Source: a bacterium
GTDB lineage: Bacteria; UBP15; UBA6099; JAJRTR01
Assembly (NCBI GenBank): GCA_024278215.1
Contig: JAJRTR010000094.1
Location: forward strand, 1-14,493
Length of the DNA: 14,493 nt
Direction of reading: 5' to 3'
Positions 13,785 to 14,493 of this stretch are shown one piece after another; the stretch's first letter is position 1, and every line of letters begins with the position of its first letter. The translations under genes and the position numbers were made by a program. The notes under the pieces were generated by a model. That model saw only the letters and a list, made by a program, of their open reading frames with translations. It was not told where the DNA came from and did no database searches.

Positions 13785-13845
13785 ATATTATATTACTGAG
13801 TTTATCGAATACCGGCCCGGATCGACTCTACAGGCTTTCAGTAAT

Positions 13846-14493
13846 TCAATCCGGCATTGCGTCGAGCGCATCCTCGATGTAGAGTTGCGAGCCCTCTTCC
13901 GCGCTCAGGTCGATGCGTCGCGGCTCGGCAAGGTCTTTCCCTGACTCGTCTCTGATAATGTCGACAATCGGCCTGAATGGTGAGTTCTCTTTAACTCCCA
14001 CTACTTTGCCTATTTCACCGGAATTAAGCAGCACGATTGTCTCGACCGGATAGACGGAAACTGTTGCGAGGAACAGGCGCATTACGTCGGGATCGAACCC
14101 CTGGCTTGATGTGATCGCCCTGAGCGCCTGGAGCGGACCCGACTGCTGGCGGTAGACGCGCGGCTCGCGGATCGCCGCGAAAACATCCGCTATCGCCAGC
14201 ACTCGAGCGCCGATTGAAATCCCGTCGCCGCCAAGCCCTTCGGGGTATCCTTTCCCATCGTTTCTTTCATGGTGCTGGAAGACCGCGTCGATAGCGGACT
14301 GTGGGACATCGACCATCTCAGTGAGAATATCCTTGCTGTATGTCACATGCTTCTGTATCAGTGCGCGTTGCTCCTGTGAGAGTTTACCTTTGTGCTCCCA
14401 TGTGGAAGCCGGGATAAGCATCATGCCGACATCCGCCAGCAGGCCCGCGACACCGAGGCAGCGCAGGTCGGCTTCTCCAAAATCCATCTTCAT
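13846..14493 (-). CDS. HD-GYP domain protein lacking the HD histidine (5' end outside window)
   Basis: The last 215 residues are visible; the frame reaches the window edge, so the Met at 14493 may be internal. The HD-GYP core is recognisable: GLLADVGMMLIPASTW (17-32), QKHVTYSKDIL (H49), QHHERNDGKGYPEGL (H74, H75, GYP at 82-84), ARVLAIADVFAAI (D103), and the usual tail NSGEIGKVVGVKENSPFRPIVDII ending with LYIEDAL. HD-GYP enzymes hydrolyse cyclic di-GMP or related dinucleotides. Here the metal-binding His of the HD pair is Ala (A20 before D21, codon GCG at 14434-14436) and the Lys of HDxGK is Met (M24), while the HHE and GYP parts are kept. Catalysis is therefore doubtful; a binding or regulatory role is likely. 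The upstream sensor or receiver domain, if any, is outside the window. Confidence 0.88.
   Translation of the reverse strand: MKMDFGEADLRCLGVAGLLADVGMMLIPASTWEHKGKLSQEQRALIQKHVTYSKDILTEMVDVPQSAIDAVFQHHERNDGKGYPEGLGGDGISIGARVLAIADVFAAIREPRVYRQQSGPLQALRAITSSQGFDPDVMRLFLATVSVYPVETIVLLNSGEIGKVVGVKENSPFRPIVDIIRDESGKDLAEPRRIDLSAEEGSQLYIEDALDAMPD

Noticed and set aside
13782-13792. TATAAT immediately before the degenerate HI0074-type start as a promoter
   Set aside because: It ends only 2 bases before the ATG, so transcription would begin inside the gene; probably an AT-rich coincidence.
13237-13882. Three plus-strand open frames (13237-13479, 13359-13637, 13547-13882)
   Set aside because: They lack ribosome sites and family features; the right-hand two run antisense to the recognisable HI0074-type remnant, and the last overlaps the HD-GYP gene.
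1-14493. CRISPR arrays, tRNA/rRNA genes, insertion sequences, prophage genes
   Set aside because: Read through for direct repeats, tRNA-like TTCRANY arms and transposase or integrase motifs; none were found.

Overview
The window reads as chromosomal DNA from an anaerobic or microaerophilic bacterium of moderately high GC. Bacterial character is shown by Shine-Dalgarno sequences in front of most genes and TATAAT-type -10 boxes in every divergent gap. Anaerobic character is suggested by a complete thiamine-diphosphate/ferredoxin 2-oxoacid oxidoreductase operon and several Fe-S proteins. I cannot name the phylum. The mix of an archaeal-type tRNA-dependent cysteine enzyme, a ferredoxin oxidoreductase and many stand-alone accessory domains suits an uncultivated lineage. 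There are no rRNA, tRNA, CRISPR, phage or insertion-sequence features that I can support.

Layout. 1-796 (+) is the C-terminal end of a large protein, probably a glycoside-hydrolase-like protein with a glutaminase-like fold. 883-1932 (-) is a radical SAM protein whose cluster motif has Tyr in place of the third Cys. It is divergent from 2084-2578 (+), a membrane-anchored SCP2-like lipid-binding protein. 2594-3784 (-) is a cystathionine gamma-synthase-type PLP enzyme. It is divergent from a two-gene unit at 4004-5316 (+): a 65-residue helical protein translationally coupled to Sep-tRNA:Cys-tRNA synthase (SepCysS). After a strong hairpin come two (-) genes, an SDR epimerase (5499-6488) and, upstream of it, a free-standing regulatory domain of the citramalate/isopropylmalate synthase type (6501-7022). 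7152-12590 (+) holds a DUF1848 Fe-S protein followed by a 2-oxoacid:ferredoxin oxidoreductase operon in the order gamma, delta-like, alpha, beta. The usual small ferredoxin subunit is replaced there by a 571-residue GltD-like flavoprotein fused to a 2[4Fe-4S] ferredoxin. 12665-13179 (-) is a MazF-type toxin-antitoxin pair. 13419-13784 (-) is a decayed HI0074-type substrate-binding (HEPN-like) gene, and 13846-14493 (-) is the C-terminal part of an HD-GYP protein that lacks the metal-binding His of its HD pair.

How the genes work together. The SepCysS unit converts phosphoserine on tRNA-Cys to cysteine, a route best known from methanogens. Here it sits back to back with a transsulfuration enzyme, so sulfur amino-acid metabolism is the theme of the 2.6-5.3 kb region. 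The por-type operon would oxidise a 2-oxoacid and pass electrons to ferredoxin. Its flavoprotein-ferredoxin fusion offers a direct NAD(P)H link. The right end (12.6-14.5 kb) is an accessory patch with a toxin-antitoxin module and a broken gene.

The strongest leads for new biology are the bacterial SepCysS with its coupled small partner, the orphan allosteric domain, the flavoprotein-ferredoxin fusion, the altered radical SAM motif, and a self-complementary ATTATAAT element present in all three divergent intergenic regions.
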